A DNA stretch of 64,000 bases, taken from Flammeovirga sp. OC4. GTDB taxonomy: Bacteria > Bacteroidota > Bacteroidia > Cytophagales > Flammeovirgaceae. The notes under the pieces are model-generated. The model was not told the DNA's origin, searched no databases, and worked only from the letters and a program-made list of their open reading frames with translations. Shown one piece after another: positions 63,895-64,000 of the stretch. A program made the translations under genes and the position numbers. Where the stretch lies: positions 124,001 to 188,000 of the forward strand of contig NZ_JTAM01000001.1 in assembly GCF_000812565.1 (NCBI RefSeq), written 5' to 3'. Numbering within the stretch: the stretch's first letter is position 1; each line of letters starts with the position of its first letter.

Positions 63895-64000
63895 ATGTTA
63901 AAAGTATTACAGTTATTTATTTTAGCTACTTTTCTATTCTCGTGCAGTTCCAATGATAACATTACTGAGGATTGTAGTTCCACAGAATTAAGCCACATCA
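63895..64000 (+). CDS. Start of a lipoprotein gene (partial)
   Basis: ATG at 63895 opens MLKVLQLFILATFLFSCSSN, a signal with a lipobox (FSC). The frame runs off the right edge. The function cannot be told. Confidence 0.6.
   Translation, partial: MLKVLQLFILATFLFSCSSNDNITEDCSSTELSHI

Overview
The window is AT-rich chromosomal DNA of a Bacteroidota bacterium, most probably a marine Cytophagales close to Flammeovirga (the genus is an inference). The pointers are Bacteroidota-type promoters (TTTG, a spacer of about 19, TAnnTTTG), a TonB receptor followed by a DUF4249 lipoprotein, a type IX secretion sorting domain, a three-domain IspG, a eukaryote-like glycogen branching enzyme and lipoproteins with short lipoboxes. 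No rRNA, tRNA or CRISPR array was seen.

Host region 1 (1-6.7 kb): the end of an unknown gene, a secreted GH53 endo-galactanase lipoprotein, an MsrB-MsrA fusion, an ACT-domain protein, DapA, a small acidic protein, aspartate kinase and ribulose-phosphate epimerase. DapA and aspartate kinase point to lysine/aspartate-family synthesis.

Prophage (6,725-33,081, about 26.3 kb): a complete-looking siphovirus of HK97 type lies between rpe and glgB. A 13-bp direct repeat (TGTTTTCATAGCG) marks both ends, and its left copy contains the rpe start codon. The left arm holds a leftward repressor and a rightward early operon: an exported LysM protein, HTH proteins, a membrane-anchored HTH protein, a DnaD/replication-like protein and a VRR-NUC nuclease. 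A bidirectional terminator near 12.24 kb separates it from the late genes. These run leftward from 30.4 to 12.3 kb: a sigma-like regulator, membrane/lysis candidates, an HNH nuclease, small terminase, a DUF5675 protein, large terminase, portal, a protease-capsid fusion, connectors, tail tube, two tail chaperone frames joined by a probable -1 frameshift on an A9 run, tape measure, tail tip and a large adhesion protein. A tyrosine integrase lies at the right end.

Host region 2 (33.3-64 kb): glycogen branching enzyme, a small membrane protein flanked by two copies of a roughly 90-bp repeat, enolase, a HAD phosphatase, a type IX cargo lipoprotein, glycerol-3-phosphate dehydrogenase, a TonB receptor/DUF4249 pair, a GAF/PAS membrane sensor with a flavin reductase, an AraC regulator, IspG, DUF4184 and DUF445 membrane proteins, Maf, a large exported WD40-caspase protein, DUF2061, an AP2-domain protein with a decayed HNH part, a DinB-like protein, an ABC exporter, a SulP transporter and the start of a lipoprotein.

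The most notable signals are the att pair at the rpe start codon, the frameshift site, the protease-capsid fusion, the sigma-like gene at the head of the late operon, a TGTCGCA cluster at the terminase locus that could be cos/pac, the WD40-caspase and the repeats around the 35.5-kb gene. I did not find a clearly new defence or mobile system.
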